Positions 54,202 to 64,000 of a stretch of DNA of 64,000 nt are shown in pieces. Each line of letters opens with the position of its first letter. The first letter of the stretch is position 1. The position numbers and the translations under genes were made by a program. The stretch is from Streptococcus sp. SK643 (GTDB taxonomy: Bacteria; Bacillota; Bacilli; Lactobacillales; Streptococcaceae): contig NZ_AJMM01000026.1 of assembly GCF_000259505.1 (NCBI RefSeq), forward strand, positions 62,001-126,000, given 5' to 3'. The notes below the pieces were generated by a model. That model saw only the letters and a list, made by a program, of their open reading frames with translations. It was not told where the DNA came from and did not search any database.

Positions 54202-55815
54202 TTATTTAGCATAATCTACTGCACGAAGCTCGCGAATCACGGTTACCTTGATATTTCCTGGGTAATCGAGATTGTTTTCAATTTTCTCACGAACTTTATG
54301 AGCTAAGATTGTGACTTTGTCGTCCTTGATTTGTCCTGGATTTACCATGATGCGGATTTCACGTCCTGCTTGAAGGGCAAAACTAGTTTGTACTCCTTCA
54401 AAGCCGTTAGCAATTTCTTCCAAATCATGAAGACGCTTGATATAGCTTTCAAGAGACTCACTACGAGCACCTGGACGGGCTGCGCTCAAGGCATCTGCTG
54501 CAGCAACAATCACTGCAATCACACTTTCAGCTTCAACATCGCCGTGGTGACTAGCTATCGTATTGACCACAACTGGATGTTCCTTGTACTTGCGCGCCAA
54601 TTCCATACCGATCTCAACGTGACTACCTTCAACCTCTCGGTCAATGGCTTTCCCAATATCGTGAAGGAAACCAGCACGACGGGCAAGAGCCGCATTTTCA
54701 CCAAGTTCGCTGGCCATAATACCAGCCAACTTAGCAACCTCAATCGAATGACGTAAGACATTTTGTCCATATGAAGTACGGAACTGCAAGCGACCCATGA
54801 TTTTCATCAAGTCTGGATGAAGGTTTGGCGCACCAATCTCATAGGCTGCTGCCTCACCATATTCACGGATCTTATTGTCAATCTCTTGACGGTTTTTCTC
54901 AACCAACTCTTCGATACGAGCTGGGTGGATACGACCATCTTTGAGCAACATTTCCATAGTCATACGAGCAATTTCACGACGAATCGGATCAAATCCTGAC
55001 AAGGTCACCACTTCTGGTGTATCGTCGATAATCACATCGACTCCTGTCAAACTTTCAAAGGTACGAATGTTACGACCTTCACGACCAATAATGCGTCCCT
55101 TCATAGTATCGTCTGGCAGATGAACTGTTGAGTTTGTTGACTCCGCTACATATTCACCAGCAATACGTTGCATAGCTTGAACCAGGATGTCCTTGGCCAT
55201 TTTATCAGAACGTTCCTTGACCTCTTGCTCAGCTTCACGAATACGGCTGGCAATCTCCTTGGTCAAGTTTTCCTCTGTCTGTGCCAAGATAATATCTCGT
55301 GCTTCTGCTTGAGACAGGGCACCAATACGCTCTAGTTCTGCTTCTTTTTGTCTTTCGACTTCCTCTAATTGCTCTTCACGCGCATCAAGGTTTTTCGCTC
55401 TATCAGAAATACTTTGCTCTTTTTGTTCAAGTGTTTGTTCTTTACTCGTCAAATTGTCGTCCTTACGGTCGAGGCTAGTAGCTCTCTCTGTCAAACGACT
55501 TTCGATTTGTTTGAGTTCTTGACGTTCTGATTTGAATTCAGCGTCCACTTCTTCACGGTATTTTCTGGCTTCTTCTTTGGCCTCCAATAGTGCTTCTTTT
55601 TTAAGAGACTTGCTTTCACGTTTAGCTTCATTAACAAGTAAATCCGCTTCACGCTCAGCTTGTCCACGTAAATTAGTTGCTTCTTGTTCAGCATTTAAAA
55701 GCATCAACTCTGCAGCTTCTTTAGATGATTTCATCTTAGCTGAGATGCTGACATATCCAATGACTAAACCAATGATGACGGCAAAAACAGCAATCGCAAT
55801 CGACATGATTTCCAT
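54202..55815 (-). CDS. rny: Ribonuclease Y
   Basis: RNase Y is the membrane-bound endoribonuclease that starts mRNA decay. The 537-aa protein has an N-terminal membrane helix (residues 4-24), a long coiled coil (about 30-200, rich in Glu/Lys/Arg), a KH domain ([17 protein letters not shown]), and an HD domain ([25 protein letters not shown]). RBS GAGGT 7 nt before the ATG. Confidence 0.97.
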   Translation of the reverse strand: MEIMSIAIAVFAVIIGLVIGYVSISAKMKSSKEAAELMLLNAEQEATNLRGQAEREADLLVNEAKRESKSLKKEALLEAKEEARKYREEVDAEFKSERQELKQIESRLTERATSLDRKDDNLTSKEQTLEQKEQSISDRAKNLDAREEQLEEVERQKEAELERIGALSQAEARDIILAQTEENLTKEIASRIREAEQEVKERSDKMAKDILVQAMQRIAGEYVAESTNSTVHLPDDTMKGRIIGREGRNIRTFESLTGVDVIIDDTPEVVTLSGFDPIRREIARMTMEMLLKDGRIHPARIEELVEKNRQEIDNKIREYGEAAAYEIGAPNLHPDLMKIMGRLQFRTSYGQNVLRHSIEVAKLAGIMASELGENAALARRAGFLHDIGKAIDREVEGSHVEIGMELARKYKEHPVVVNTIASHHGDVEAESVIAVIVAAADALSAARPGARSESLESYIKRLHDLEEIANGFEGVQTSFALQAGREIRIMVNPGQIKDDKVTILAHKVREKIENNLDYPGNIKVTVIRELRAVDYAK

Positions 55816-55994
55816 GTTTTTACCTCATTTAATTTTTATTATGAATGACATACATTCTTTAACATTTTACCATAAAAAAGTGATTTTCACAAACTTAAAA
55901 TGAAATATGTTTTTAAGGAATTTGGAACTCAATTACCTAAAATTTAATAGTACAATATCTATTTTTTAGAAGTCAGTGTTTAGTAAAAATTATA

Positions 55995-56022
55995 GAAAAA
56001 GTCCACCTTTCAGTAGACTTAG
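55995..56022 (-). terminator. tmcAL terminator
   Basis: The minus strand reads AAGTCTACTGAAAGGTGGACTTTTTC. The stem begins at the tmcAL stop codon itself. Confidence 0.7.
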
Positions 56023-57116
56023 TTTGTTTCTATTCTAATAGGCACTCTTCCAAAATTCTGCTCTGCTATACTTGGATTTCCCAGTTGGTAAATCTGGTCT
56101 GCCTTTTGGGTCATAGCATCCCAAGGTTCTTTGCCAATTCGGCTGACTAGATTGACCTTCCCTTTCAGAGACTTAAGGTGTTGTCTGCCTTTTTCAGTAA
56201 ATCCAAGGACATGGATGGCTTCTGGCAAGTCACTTTCTCTGGCTTGTACCAAAATATAGGACAAGAGGCGTCTGACACGCGCCTTGGTGTAACGTTTAGT
56301 AGTCACTAACTCGACCAATTCTTCTACAGACTGGGCTGTTTTAATAGCTTCTTTAATTCGAACTACCATTTCTTGATTGACCTGATAGATGGTTGTTAGG
56401 TCTGGATTTGATAAGATTTGATAGCGGAGCAAAGGAAAATAGTCTTCCCAGATCACCTTACTGGCCTGCTCAAATAGGGCAACAGAAGGCATAAAGCGTT
56501 CTAAGAAATCTTTGTCCCTCTGGTGCTGACGGAGGGCTGTTGCCGAAGCAAAGTCCACATCCTTGTCCACAGAATGGTAACCTGCTCCCTGACGCTTAAT
56601 TGGCTCAAGCTTGATGTTTCGTCCTGCAACTGCCTTGGCATAGGCCAAAGCAAGGACATGATTGGGCGTATTGCCAGAAAAATCAATACCTGCAAATTCC
56701 TTCCACATGGCTTGGGTTTTCTGGGGATAAGAAAGGGAATCAGGCAGATTTTTCACAAATTTCTCCATCTCAGCACCTTTCTTTATGTATAAGTCAGCGA
56801 TTTTCTGGTAATCCAGAACTTCCTCTGTCCCAAAGGCTAAGTTATCAATCCCTAACTGAGCTAAGATATCCACAGCTCCTTGACCAAAGAAATCTGCCGC
56901 CTGAACACTGACTAAAAAGGGCAATTCTACTACCAAATCTGCACCATTTTCCAGCGCCATCTGGGACCGTGTCCACTTGTCCACAATTGCAGGCTCTCCA
57001 CGCTGCATGAAATTCCCAGACATGGCAACGATTTTCAGCCCCTCAGCCTGTTCCAGCAGGTATTTGTGTCCATTATGAAAAGGATTAAACTCCGCGATAA
57101 TACCTGTGATGGTCAT
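56019..57116 (-). CDS. tmcAL: tRNA(Met) cytidine acetate ligase (YlbM-like)
   Basis: TmcAL makes N4-acetylcytidine at the wobble base of elongator tRNA-Met using acetate and ATP. The 365-aa protein begins [20 protein letters not shown], the nucleotidyltransferase HxGH motif, followed by [20 protein letters not shown]. Length fits the family. It lies 9 nt behind the methyltransferase gene. Confidence 0.93.
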   Translation of the reverse strand: MTITGIIAEFNPFHNGHKYLLEQAEGLKIVAMSGNFMQRGEPAIVDKWTRSQMALENGADLVVELPFLVSVQAADFFGQGAVDILAQLGIDNLAFGTEEVLDYQKIADLYIKKGAEMEKFVKNLPDSLSYPQKTQAMWKEFAGIDFSGNTPNHVLALAYAKAVAGRNIKLEPIKRQGAGYHSVDKDVDFASATALRQHQRDKDFLERFMPSVALFEQASKVIWEDYFPLLRYQILSNPDLTTIYQVNQEMVVRIKEAIKTAQSVEELVELVTTKRYTKARVRRLLSYILVQARESDLPEAIHVLGFTEKGRQHLKSLKGKVNLVSRIGKEPWDAMTQKADQIYQLGNPSIAEQNFGRVPIRIETN

Positions 57117-57125
57117 GATGTTCTC

Positions 57126-57866
57126 CTACTTCTGCGCGACAAAAAACCAACGGGTACTAGTTTCTGTAGGCTCTTTGTCCTCAAAGTCCGCATAAAGTTT
57201 GAAGGACTTGAAACCAGCCTGTTCCAGCAAAATATCATAGGTCAAGACTTCATAGGTTCGCTCCTCATGCACTTCATCGTGGCGACTAAAGGAACCGTCA
57301 GCCTCCTTGATAAAAAAGGTCAATTCATGGATGATGGAGTGAGGTGCTTCGTCCTCGTAGGTATCCCAGAGCATGGCGAACTCTTCCGCATTTTCATGGT
57401 AAGAATAGCCTGGAAAAACTTCGTCTGTCTGGTAGGTTGAATGCACATCAAAGATAAAAACACCATCTTCGTTGAGGGCATTATAGACTTCCTTAAAGAC
57501 GTCTCCTACTTCCACTTCATCCTGCATGTAGCAGATTGAGTCCGAATAACAAGTGACAAAATCATATTGACCTGCCTTGGACAAATTCAGCATATTGCCT
57601 TCAATAAAGTCAATCTTTTGTTTGGCTGAAGAAGCTCTCTTCTCAGCAATCTTCAACATATCCCCACTCAAGTCAAGTCCAGTCACATCAAAACCAGCCT
57701 GAGAGAAGCGCACCGATTGAATTCCTGTCCCACAAGCCAATTCCAAGAGTTTCTTTCTCTCCTTGGTCTTAGGCAAGTGACGCAGAGAAAAATCCGTCCA
57801 TTTGTCGTATAAACTATCGTCCATGACTGCATCATAGACCGCCGCAAAGGTTTCATATGTCGCCAT
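57126..57866 (-). CDS. Class I SAM-dependent methyltransferase
   Basis: The 246-aa protein has motif I LLELACGTGIQSVRF, motif II VTGLDLSGDML, and NALNEDGVFIFDVHS. The substrate is unknown. The frame is open 20 codons upstream to an ATG at 57926 that lacks a good RBS. I chose 57866, which gives the family-like start MATYETFAAVYD, although the nearest GGAGG is about 17 nt away; the start is therefore uncertain. Confidence 0.82.
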   Translation of the reverse strand: MATYETFAAVYDAVMDDSLYDKWTDFSLRHLPKTKERKKLLELACGTGIQSVRFSQAGFDVTGLDLSGDMLKIAEKRASSAKQKIDFIEGNMLNLSKAGQYDFVTCYSDSICYMQDEVEVGDVFKEVYNALNEDGVFIFDVHSTYQTDEVFPGYSYHENAEEFAMLWDTYEDEAPHSIIHELTFFIKEADGSFSRHDEVHEERTYEVLTYDILLEQAGFKSFKLYADFEDKEPTETSTRWFFVAQK

Positions 57867-57947
57867 AAAACATGATACCAAGAGCCTCCATGGCAAACAC
57901 CACTCGCCCTTTACCTTTCTATCCATTTTCTTCTAAAAATAAGCAAA

Positions 57948-57974
57948 GAAACCCAGTTGACTACAACTGAGTTC
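57948..57974 (-). terminator. Terminator of the yqeG-rsfS run
   Basis: The minus strand reads AACTCAGTTG-TAGT-CAACTGGGTT followed by TCTTTG, just behind rsfS. Confidence 0.65.
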
Positions 57975-57979
57975 ATCTT

Positions 57980-58333
<354 letters not shown>

Positions 58334-58927
58334 TTAGTCCTCTTTCAAATAGTGCACAAAGGCGTTATAGGTTTCAAGGGTTTGGGGATAGATGGGAAAT
58401 CCCTGATGAGCTAGATGCTCCACGGTTCGAGCTGTTTCGTAGGCCACCGCCTTATTGAGCGATAGAGTTGCAATCTCACGTGCCACATCTACTCCTGGAA
58501 AGGCTCGATTATGCTCGATATAGTCTGCTACATAGATAACCTTATCTAGATCGGTCATCTGACCAGCTCCAACTGTATGGATTTCAATAGCTCGCAAGAT
58601 TTCTGAATCATGCAAATCTAAATCTTCCTGAATCTTGTAGACGCCAACCATACCATGCCAGACATTATTGCCCCAGTTTTTGAGGTTAGAATCTAGCTGA
58701 TAACGATCAATCAAGTCAAAAAACTCCTGGTCTGATAACTTTTTAGCATAGTCATGAAGAAGCCCTGCTAGTCCTGCTTTCTCGGCATCAACTCCAAAGC
58801 GCTGAGCTAATTCTATAGCTGCCCGCTCCACACCTAGACAATGAGTCAAACGTTTTTCAGGTAGAAGCTCTGCCATTTTTTCCAACAAAGCCTCACGAGA
58901 GCAATTGATATAGTCTTGATAGGCCAT
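58334..58927 (-). CDS. yqeK: HD-domain hydrolase YqeK
   Basis: YqeK-type HD proteins hydrolyse diadenosine tetraphosphate (symmetrical Ap4A hydrolase activity reported for the family). The 197-aa protein has [15 protein letters not shown], the HD motif [15 protein letters not shown], and [11 protein letters not shown] with [13 protein letters not shown]. The start overlaps nadD by one base. Confidence 0.93.
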   Translation of the reverse strand: MAYQDYINCSREALLEKMAELLPEKRLTHCLGVERAAIELAQRFGVDAEKAGLAGLLHDYAKKLSDQEFFDLIDRYQLDSNLKNWGNNVWHGMVGVYKIQEDLDLHDSEILRAIEIHTVGAGQMTDLDKVIYVADYIEHNRAFPGVDVAREIATLSLNKAVAYETARTVEHLAHQGFPIYPQTLETYNAFVHYLKED

Positions 58928-59556
58928 CAGTAGAGCCCCTCCTTCTCGATGTAGTCTAGCACAGGCTGAGGCAGGAGAAAGTTAGGTTTCCGACCTTGAG
59001 CAAGGAAGTCACGCACCATGCTGGACGAAATATCCATGAGAGGTACATCTACCCAGATGACTGGATATGAAGTCCCTGCCTTGTAGCGTGGACGTTGAAC
59101 CCCCACAAACTGAACCATATCAACCAGTTCATCAATCCGGTACCACTTGGGCAGATAATCCACCATGTCAGCCCCAATAATAAAATAAAAGTCTGTATCT
59201 GAATTTTGCTCCTTCAAGAGCTTCATGGTGTCGTAGGTGTAGGAAATCCCTTTGCGCTCTAGTTCAATGGTCTCAATCTCCAAGCCTTCTATCCCCTCGA
59301 TGGCCAACTCCAACATCTTGAGACGATGGTGTTCTGGAATGGTTTCTTTTTTGTCCACATGTGGAGGCTGATATTCAGGCATGAGCAATACCTTGTCCAA
59401 ACCCAACTGTTGTCTTACCTGATCCGCAACAATCAGATGGGCATGGTGAACAGGGTTAAAATTTCCCCCTAAAATCCCTACTTGTTTGCGTTTTTTATCC
59501 TTGATTTCTGGCTCCAACTCTACTTTGGTAAAGGGAGTCAATAATTCGATTGCCAT
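58927..59556 (-). CDS. nadD: Nicotinate-nucleotide adenylyltransferase
   Basis: NadD makes nicotinate adenine dinucleotide in NAD synthesis. The 209-aa protein has [20 protein letters not shown] (HxGH-type motif), [16 protein letters not shown] and the SSSMVRDFL motif. It lies within the yqeH-yhbY-nadD-yqeK-rsfS run common in Firmicutes. Confidence 0.96.
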   Translation of the reverse strand: MAIELLTPFTKVELEPEIKDKKRKQVGILGGNFNPVHHAHLIVADQVRQQLGLDKVLLMPEYQPPHVDKKETIPEHHRLKMLELAIEGIEGLEIETIELERKGISYTYDTMKLLKEQNSDTDFYFIIGADMVDYLPKWYRIDELVDMVQFVGVQRPRYKAGTSYPVIWVDVPLMDISSSMVRDFLAQGRKPNFLLPQPVLDYIEKEGLY

Positions 59557-59608
59557 AGGCTAGTTTCCTTTTATTCTCAGTAAAAACAATTTCTTGGAGT
59601 TTTAAATC

Positions 59609-59920
59609 TTAGATTTCTTTAACTTTTTTAGAAATCTTACGATTTTCTTTCTTGCTGGATTGTTTAAACAAAATCAAGATACGGCCAATCTTTTGGACTG
59701 TATCCACACCGATTTCTTCTTCCAAGATTTCAGCTACTTCGTGGATGTTTTCATCTGTGTTTTGCAAAAGAGTAACCTTGATCAATTCACGCGCATCCAG
59801 AGCTTGACGGACGCTGGTTTTGATTTGGTCGTTGAGACCGTTTTTTCCAATTTGGATGATAGGTTTAAGGGTATGTGCCTGACTGTTGAGGAAGGCACGT
59901 TGTTTTGATGTTAATGACAT
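59609..59920 (-). CDS. yhbY: Ribosome-associated RNA-binding protein YhbY (CRM domain)
   Basis: YhbY binds pre-50S ribosomal particles. The 103-aa CRM-domain protein begins MSLTSKQRAFLNSQAHTLKP and has IIQIGKNGLNDQIKTSVRQA (GxxG motif region) and HEVAEILEEEIGVDTVQ. It is separated from yqeH by a 214-nt gap that holds the structured element at 59946-60078. Confidence 0.94.
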   Translation of the reverse strand: MSLTSKQRAFLNSQAHTLKPIIQIGKNGLNDQIKTSVRQALDARELIKVTLLQNTDENIHEVAEILEEEIGVDTVQKIGRILILFKQSSKKENRKISKKVKEI

Positions 59921-59945
59921 AATTTCTTTAAAAGAGTTTCTTTTT

Positions 59946-60078
59946 ATACTTTTCTGAAGTGGTGACGGACGTCAGCAAAGTCCCTTGGACTTTCATGACT
60001 AAAATTTGAGCCTAAGGTCTCAAATTTCCCGCAGTTGGTACAATCACTTGTACCAACTAACACCACGGCGAAAAGTAT
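59946..60078 (-). repeat. Four-way-junction structured element between yqeH and yhbY
   Basis: Closing stem: ATACTTTTC...GTGGTG at the left (59946-59964) pairs with CACCAC...GAAAAGTAT at the right (60061-60078). Inside are three perfect hairpins: AAAGTCC-CTT-GGACTTT (about 59978-59994), AAATTTGAG/CTCAAATTT (60002-60028) and GTTGGTAC/GTACCAAC (60034-60057). The length is 133 nt. The inverted ends resemble a small non-autonomous mobile element, but the internal hairpins suggest an RNA. Strand is assigned because it would lie in the yqeH-yhbY transcript. No known family is recalled. Confidence 0.65.
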
Positions 60079-60134
60079 TCTCTATGGGGCTCACCCTGCT
60101 CATCCGAGTTCAGAAAACCCTTTCCTTTCTGTGT

Positions 60135-61241
60135 TTAAATAATTGCTTTTCGTGTGACGACGGCGACGCCTTCTGGTGCCCAGACTGCGACTTTGGCTGT
60201 GCCTGTTACACGGATCCAACCGAGTCCTGAGATGACGAGGTCTGTTTTATCCTTGATTGTAAATACATGCTCAACCAGTTTTGGAAAATCTTCTTTTTCC
60301 TTGCTGTTTGGAGGAGTGAGAAGGGTTCCTAAGTGCTTATCGTAAAAGGCACTAGCGCCTTCAAGTTTGGTCCGATGGAGTTTGAGCTCATTGTCAAAGA
60401 AAGCTGTGAAGCCTTGCTTTTCTCCTGCAATAAAATCAAATCGTCCGAGACCACCTAAAAAGAGGGTTTGCTCTGGGTTAAGCTGATAAGTTTTAGGCTT
60501 GATTTCCTTTTTAGGGCTGACATACTTGAGGTTTTTAGCCGTCAGGTAGTGGGCCATCTGGTGACGGTGGATAATCCCTGGTGTATCGTAGATATAAGAT
60601 CCGTCGTCAAGCGGAATCTCGATTTTGTCCAAGGTTGTCCCTGGGAAGCGCGAAGTCGTGATAACATTCTGATCACCTGTGATTTCTTGGATGATAGCAT
60701 TGATTAGAGTTGATTTCCCAACGTTGGTTACCCCAACGACATAGACATCACGTCCCTTACGGTAATGCTCAATCTTGTCAATAACTTCCTTAATGGCATG
60801 CTTGTTTTGGGCTGAAGTTAAGACGACATCCACAGGACGAAGTCCCTCTTCGTGGGCACGCTCCATGAGCCACTGGCTAATCTTGCCCGGTTTAACTGAC
60901 TTAGGCAGGATATCTTTTTTATTTCCCACCAAGAGGACATCATTGCCCGATACAAAACGTGGTAAACCTGGAATGACAGAGCCATTAAAGTCAAAGATAT
61001 CAATCACATTAACCACCAAAGCATCACTATCTCCTACCTCATGCAAGAGTTTGAGGAAATCATCGTCTGTTAACTGGACATCCGTGATTTCATTGTAATG
61101 ACGGAGACGGAAACAACGTTGGCAATAGACTTCGCCAGTCTCCAAACCTTTTTCAAGTGCCGACTGGGGAGTAAAACCAAGACCAGCTTTGTCTGTCGTC
61201 TGAATGGTTGCTCCACAACCAATACAGAGAATTTCTTCCAT
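60135..61241 (-). CDS. yqeH: Ribosome biogenesis GTPase YqeH
   Basis: YqeH is a circularly permuted GTPase needed for 30S assembly. The 368-aa protein has an N-terminal treble-clef zinc finger (CIGCGATIQ...CQRCFRLRHY), G4 VGNKKDILP, G5 VLTSAQN, then G1 GVTNVGKSTLIN, and G3 YDTPGIIH, i.e. the permuted order, and a C-terminal domain. It starts 2 nt behind yqeG. Confidence 0.95.
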   Translation of the reverse strand: MEEILCIGCGATIQTTDKAGLGFTPQSALEKGLETGEVYCQRCFRLRHYNEITDVQLTDDDFLKLLHEVGDSDALVVNVIDIFDFNGSVIPGLPRFVSGNDVLLVGNKKDILPKSVKPGKISQWLMERAHEEGLRPVDVVLTSAQNKHAIKEVIDKIEHYRKGRDVYVVGVTNVGKSTLINAIIQEITGDQNVITTSRFPGTTLDKIEIPLDDGSYIYDTPGIIHRHQMAHYLTAKNLKYVSPKKEIKPKTYQLNPEQTLFLGGLGRFDFIAGEKQGFTAFFDNELKLHRTKLEGASAFYDKHLGTLLTPPNSKEKEDFPKLVEHVFTIKDKTDLVISGLGWIRVTGTAKVAVWAPEGVAVVTRKAII

Positions 61242-61243
61242 AA

Positions 61244-61771
61244 TTAAATTCCTTTTTTATATCTAATCGGTCCGTACTTTTCATTGATTTGCTTCATAAC
61301 ACGACGCTCGCGAGCTCGATTTATTTTGGTCTTGATAGAGTCATGTTGAACCAAAGGTTTGACCAAGATAGAGCGAATGCCTGCACGATGGGCTGCACGA
61401 ATATCCGTCATAAGTTGGTCGCCTACCATGACTACTTCATTTTTCTCATAGTGAAATTCCTTCATGGCACGGCTTATACCAATCGTGAAAGGCTTCAAGG
61501 CCCAATAAACGTAATCAATCCCAAATTTTTCAACTGCTCGTTGAACTCGTTTCTTAGTATTGTTGGATACTACGATGATACGAATTCCTGCATCACGGAG
61601 GTCATGAAGCCACTGTTTCATCTCTGGAGTCCCATCTGGGTTGTTCCAAGCGATGAGAGTATTATCTAAATCGACCAAAACAGCCTTAATCCCATGCGCT
61701 TTTAGGCTAGGGACTGTCAGATCATAAACTGCTTCTACAGCAAAGTCTGGCATGTAGTTTTCAATCGCCAT
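61244..61771 (-). CDS. yqeG: HAD-superfamily phosphatase YqeG
   Basis: The 175-aa protein (HAD IIIA) has the nucleophile motif AVLVDLDNTLIAWN, IIVVSNNTKKRVQ, and VVMVGDQLMTDIRAAHR. Substrate unproven (phosphatidylglycerophosphate phosphatase activity is known for some relatives). The frame is open 21 codons upstream into corA, but AAAGGAG before ATG 61771 sets the start. Confidence 0.92.
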   Translation of the reverse strand: MAIENYMPDFAVEAVYDLTVPSLKAHGIKAVLVDLDNTLIAWNNPDGTPEMKQWLHDLRDAGIRIIVVSNNTKKRVQRAVEKFGIDYVYWALKPFTIGISRAMKEFHYEKNEVVMVGDQLMTDIRAAHRAGIRSILVKPLVQHDSIKTKINRARERRVMKQINEKYGPIRYKKGI

Positions 61772-61785
61772 TTTGGCTCCTTTTC

Positions 61786-62694
61786 TTAACTTTTTTTTGC
61801 AATTTTTTTGAGAACCTGAGCAAGAATCACCCACAAAACAGCACTAGACAGAAGGATGTAAATCCAGGCGTTCCGGTTTTCCATAAATGGAAGAGGCACA
61901 TTCATCCCAAAAAATCCAGTGATTACAGCAAGTACTGCTAAGAGAACTGAAATGATGGTTAAGGTTGTCAAGTTATCATTCAAATTATTATTTAGGATGT
62001 TGTTGTAGGAGCCTGATAATTGCTGTAAGACCTGAGAAATCAAGTCGGTCATAGACACCAACTGGTGAGCTTCAATCATAGCATCATCAAACTGCTCCTT
62101 CTCCACTTCATCAAAACGACGATAAAGAGCATGTCCTTGAATATGTTCAAGAAGAATGCGATTTTGTTTAGCAGCTGCTGTTAGGTAGACCATACCAGTT
62201 TCCAAATCCGAGAGGGCAAAGAGGTTTTTCTTGGTCGTCGTTTTACGAAGCAAGCCACTGATTTCATCCTTACTTTTGTCCATCTTCTCAATGATAGGAT
62301 AATAGGCATTACTAATGATTTCTAAACTAGCAAATAGAAATTTATAAATGGATAAGGATTCATGACTTTCTAAATAAGCAATCATCCGATCAATGACATA
62401 AGCGTTTTTATGATTGCTGATGGTAATCATGCGTTGATTTTCAACGATAAAGGTCATGGGAATGGCTTCATAGTACTCCTTGTCCTTCTCCAAATCCAAA
62501 ACATTGTAGATAAAGGTTACTGTGCCATTTTCTCTGTGATAATCCATGTGGGCGCGCTCATTTCTATCTAGCGCATATTCGATGGTTTCCTTGTCCAACC
62601 CATATACTTTCGATAAGTCTTCCAGATTTTGGATTTTCTCGACATCTAGATTTATCCAAGTAAGACCATTTCCTAATTGCTTCTCTACAAACAT
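61786..62694 (-). CDS. corA: CorA-family magnesium/divalent cation transporter
   Basis: The 302-aa protein has the CorA cytoplasmic funnel domain, a long stalk helix, and two C-terminal membrane helices with the selectivity signature FFGMNVPLPF (GMN) between them, ending in a basic tail VLKKIAKKS. The loop after GMN differs from the classical MPEL. Substrate (Mg, Co or Ni) is family-based. Confidence 0.92.
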   Translation of the reverse strand: MFVEKQLGNGLTWINLDVEKIQNLEDLSKVYGLDKETIEYALDRNERAHMDYHRENGTVTFIYNVLDLEKDKEYYEAIPMTFIVENQRMITISNHKNAYVIDRMIAYLESHESLSIYKFLFASLEIISNAYYPIIEKMDKSKDEISGLLRKTTTKKNLFALSDLETGMVYLTAAAKQNRILLEHIQGHALYRRFDEVEKEQFDDAMIEAHQLVSMTDLISQVLQQLSGSYNNILNNNLNDNLTTLTIISVLLAVLAVITGFFGMNVPLPFMENRNAWIYILLSSAVLWVILAQVLKKIAKKS

Positions 62695-62751
62695 GCGCTC
62701 TCCTTTACCAAACTCTCTCTATTGTATCATAAATCCGCTAAAATTACAGAC

Positions 62752-63312
62752 CTAGTCAGTTCGAGAGAAATTGCTAACAACCGTGATATTACGGTTGGGT
62801 ACGAAATGAAGCACTTGATCCTCTCCTCTTAACTGTGTCGTCCGAATACCAACACTAACAACCTTTCCTGAAACAGTAATGGGGCCGTTTGTCAGAACAA
62901 CTTCGTCTCCTACATCTAATTGACGCTCAAAAAGAATGAAAAACCCATTGATAACATCGGATAGAAAGCCTTGGGCGCCCATACCGATGGCGACACCTGC
63001 AATCCCAGCCCCTGCAAGTAAACTAGAAACCGGAAGGCCTAAAATAGATAAAATGCAATAAAGTAAAAAGAAATAAAGAGTATAATTAAACACATTCTCT
63101 AATAAACGTGAAATAGTTTTCTGACGGCCTGCATCGTGATGAGACATTTTTAAAGAAGGTTTAACAATTCTCTGTACCAAGATATGAAGCATTTTTTTAG
63201 CGATATAAAAGAGTAAAAACAGAAACAAAAGAGAAAGTGTCTTGGTCAGCAAATCCTCAAGAATCATTGTTACATCAAGCTTAGTAAGGTAGGTTTTAAA
63301 AAAATCTTGCAT
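62752..63312 (-). CDS. Small-conductance mechanosensitive channel (MscS family)
   Basis: The 186-aa protein has two membrane helices (about 20-40 and 70-100), the pore-lining segment VSSLLAGAGIAGVAIGMGAQ, and the beta domain GDEVVLTNGPITVSGKVVSV. It is shorter than E. coli MscS (286 aa), lacking most of the C-terminal cage. AAAGGAG before ATG 63312 sets the start 21 codons inside the open frame. Confidence 0.9.
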   Translation of the reverse strand: MQDFFKTYLTKLDVTMILEDLLTKTLSLLFLFLLFYIAKKMLHILVQRIVKPSLKMSHHDAGRQKTISRLLENVFNYTLYFFLLYCILSILGLPVSSLLAGAGIAGVAIGMGAQGFLSDVINGFFILFERQLDVGDEVVLTNGPITVSGKVVSVGIRTTQLRGEDQVLHFVPNRNITVVSNFSRTD

Positions 63313-63404
63313 AGAAAACTCCTTTCGTTTATTATACCATATTTTTAAGAAGGATGAATCACAACAAATAGTCAAAAATTATTTGAAAAATAGACAGAAA
63401 ATTC

Positions 63405-63433
63405 TTGATTTTAATTAATATTTATACTATAAT
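63405..63433 (+). promoter_or_regulatory. sstT promoter
   Basis: TTGATT, 17 nt and TATAAT, about 30 nt before the start codon. Confidence 0.75.
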
Positions 63434-63463
63434 CATAAACATTAGACAACTAAGGAGGTTGTT

Positions 63464-64000
63464 ATGAAAAAAATCATTCATGCTTGGAATAAAACAAGCT
63501 TAATCAAACGTATTTTGATTGGCATGCTTGTTGGAGGAACTCTAGGACTGACACTTCCTAATCTTACTGGAATTGGAATACTTGGAGATCTCTTTGTTGG
63601 TGGGCTAAAAGCCATTGCGCCAATACTAGTTTTTGCCCTTGTTGCCAATGCCCTTTCTCAACATCAAAAGGGACAAGATAGCAACATGAAAACGGTTATC
63701 TTCCTTTACTTGGTTGGGACCTTTGCCGCTGCACTTATTGCCGTACTAGCAAGTTTCATCGTACCTGTTGAGGTTACCTTGAATAGTGCCAATACAGAAA
63801 TTGCACCACCAGATGGAATTGGCCAGGTCCTCAGCAATCTCTTGCTCAAACTGGTTGACAATCCAGTCAATGCCCTTGTCACAGCCAACTACATCGGTAT
63901 CTTATCTTGGGCAGTTGTTTTCGGGATTGCTATGAGAGAAGCCAGCAAAAATAGTAAAGAATTACTGAAAACCATGGCTGATGTGACTTCTAAGATTGTC
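63464..64000 (+). CDS. sstT: Serine/threonine:sodium symporter SstT (partial, C-terminus outside window)
   Basis: SstT imports serine and threonine with sodium. The 179 residues present begin MKKIIHAWNKTSLIKRILIG and contain VGGLKAIAPILVFALVANAL and VDNPVNALVTANYIGILSWA, all typical of the DAACS family SstT branch (full length about 400 aa). TAAGGAGG lies 7 nt before the ATG. Confidence 0.93.
   Translation, partial: MKKIIHAWNKTSLIKRILIGMLVGGTLGLTLPNLTGIGILGDLFVGGLKAIAPILVFALVANALSQHQKGQDSNMKTVIFLYLVGTFAAALIAVLASFIVPVEVTLNSANTEIAPPDGIGQVLSNLLLKLVDNPVNALVTANYIGILSWAVVFGIAMREASKNSKELLKTMADVTSKIV

Overview
The window reads as chromosomal DNA of a Streptococcus of the Mitis group (S. mitis / S. 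pneumoniae relatives). Reasons: about 40% GC by eye; a complete pneumococcal-type BOX element after scrR; genes I recognise as psaR, msmK, stkP-phpP, the scrK/scrA/scrB/scrR sucrose cluster, mvaA-mvaS and a TCS01-like two-component system; AGGAGG ribosome binding sites; and extended -10 promoters. From memory, the gene blocks are those of S. pneumoniae but not in its order: the thrS-relA block runs straight into msmK-mrnC-cysS-cysE-pnp-metFE and then scr. That favours a mitis-type relative over S. pneumoniae itself.

Layout. 0-3.3 kb: end of an iron-siderophore ABC transporter, then a small accessory cassette (cadD-like gene with an early amber codon, a 24-aa leader ORF, a palindromic operator, a four-repeat CRISPR array without cas genes). 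Direct repeats bracket the cassette. Structured dispersed repeats follow, then rpsO. 3.4-9.5 kb: T-box-controlled thrS, a DUF389 membrane protein, and a BceRS-like two-component system whose partner ABC permease survives only as a C-terminal fragment. 9.8-16.5 kb: a TetR unit with two matching operators, a DUF2974 hydrolase, an Rrf2 regulator, a phosphoesterase, psaR, pnuC, and two paralogous small membrane proteins, the second frameshifted in an A-tract. 16.5-31.7 kb: mostly minus-strand housekeeping genes (dtd, relA, msmK, a CdaR-like regulator, mrnC, cysS, cysE, pnp, metF, metE) and a coupled DUF1722/Pyr_excise pair. 31.9-34.3 kb: a low-GC accessory patch with a KAP-type P-loop NTPase and a decayed gene. 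34.3-40.9 kb: a TVP38 membrane protein and the sucrose PTS regulon, closed by the BOX element. 40.9-63.3 kb: mevalonate genes, a split ThrE exporter, the gmk-rpoZ-priA-fmt-rsmB-phpP-stkP run, a Jag_N/DUF4839 membrane chimera, rny, tmcAL, the yqeG-yqeH-yhbY-nadD-yqeK-rsfS run, corA and mscS. The window ends inside sstT.

How genes work together. scrA imports and phosphorylates sucrose, scrB cleaves sucrose-6-phosphate, scrK phosphorylates the released fructose, and ScrR controls the divergent scrA/scrB promoters through mirrored operators that overlap their -35 boxes. metE and metF make methionine behind a near-perfect MET-box palindrome. StkP and PhpP are the Ser/Thr kinase-phosphatase pair. 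rsfS, yqeH and yhbY act in ribosome assembly.

Most interesting points. (1) A dispersed ~95-nt element in three copies (downstream of rpsO, upstream of the CRISPR, in the pnp leader); its three helices are kept by compensatory changes. (2) A ~133-nt element between yqeH and yhbY that folds as a four-way junction. (3) The cadD/CRISPR cassette between duplicated terminators. (4) Signs of switching or decay: amber in cadD, frameshift in an A-tract gene, orphan sensor system. Everything here is read by eye; no alignment, folding or database search was run.
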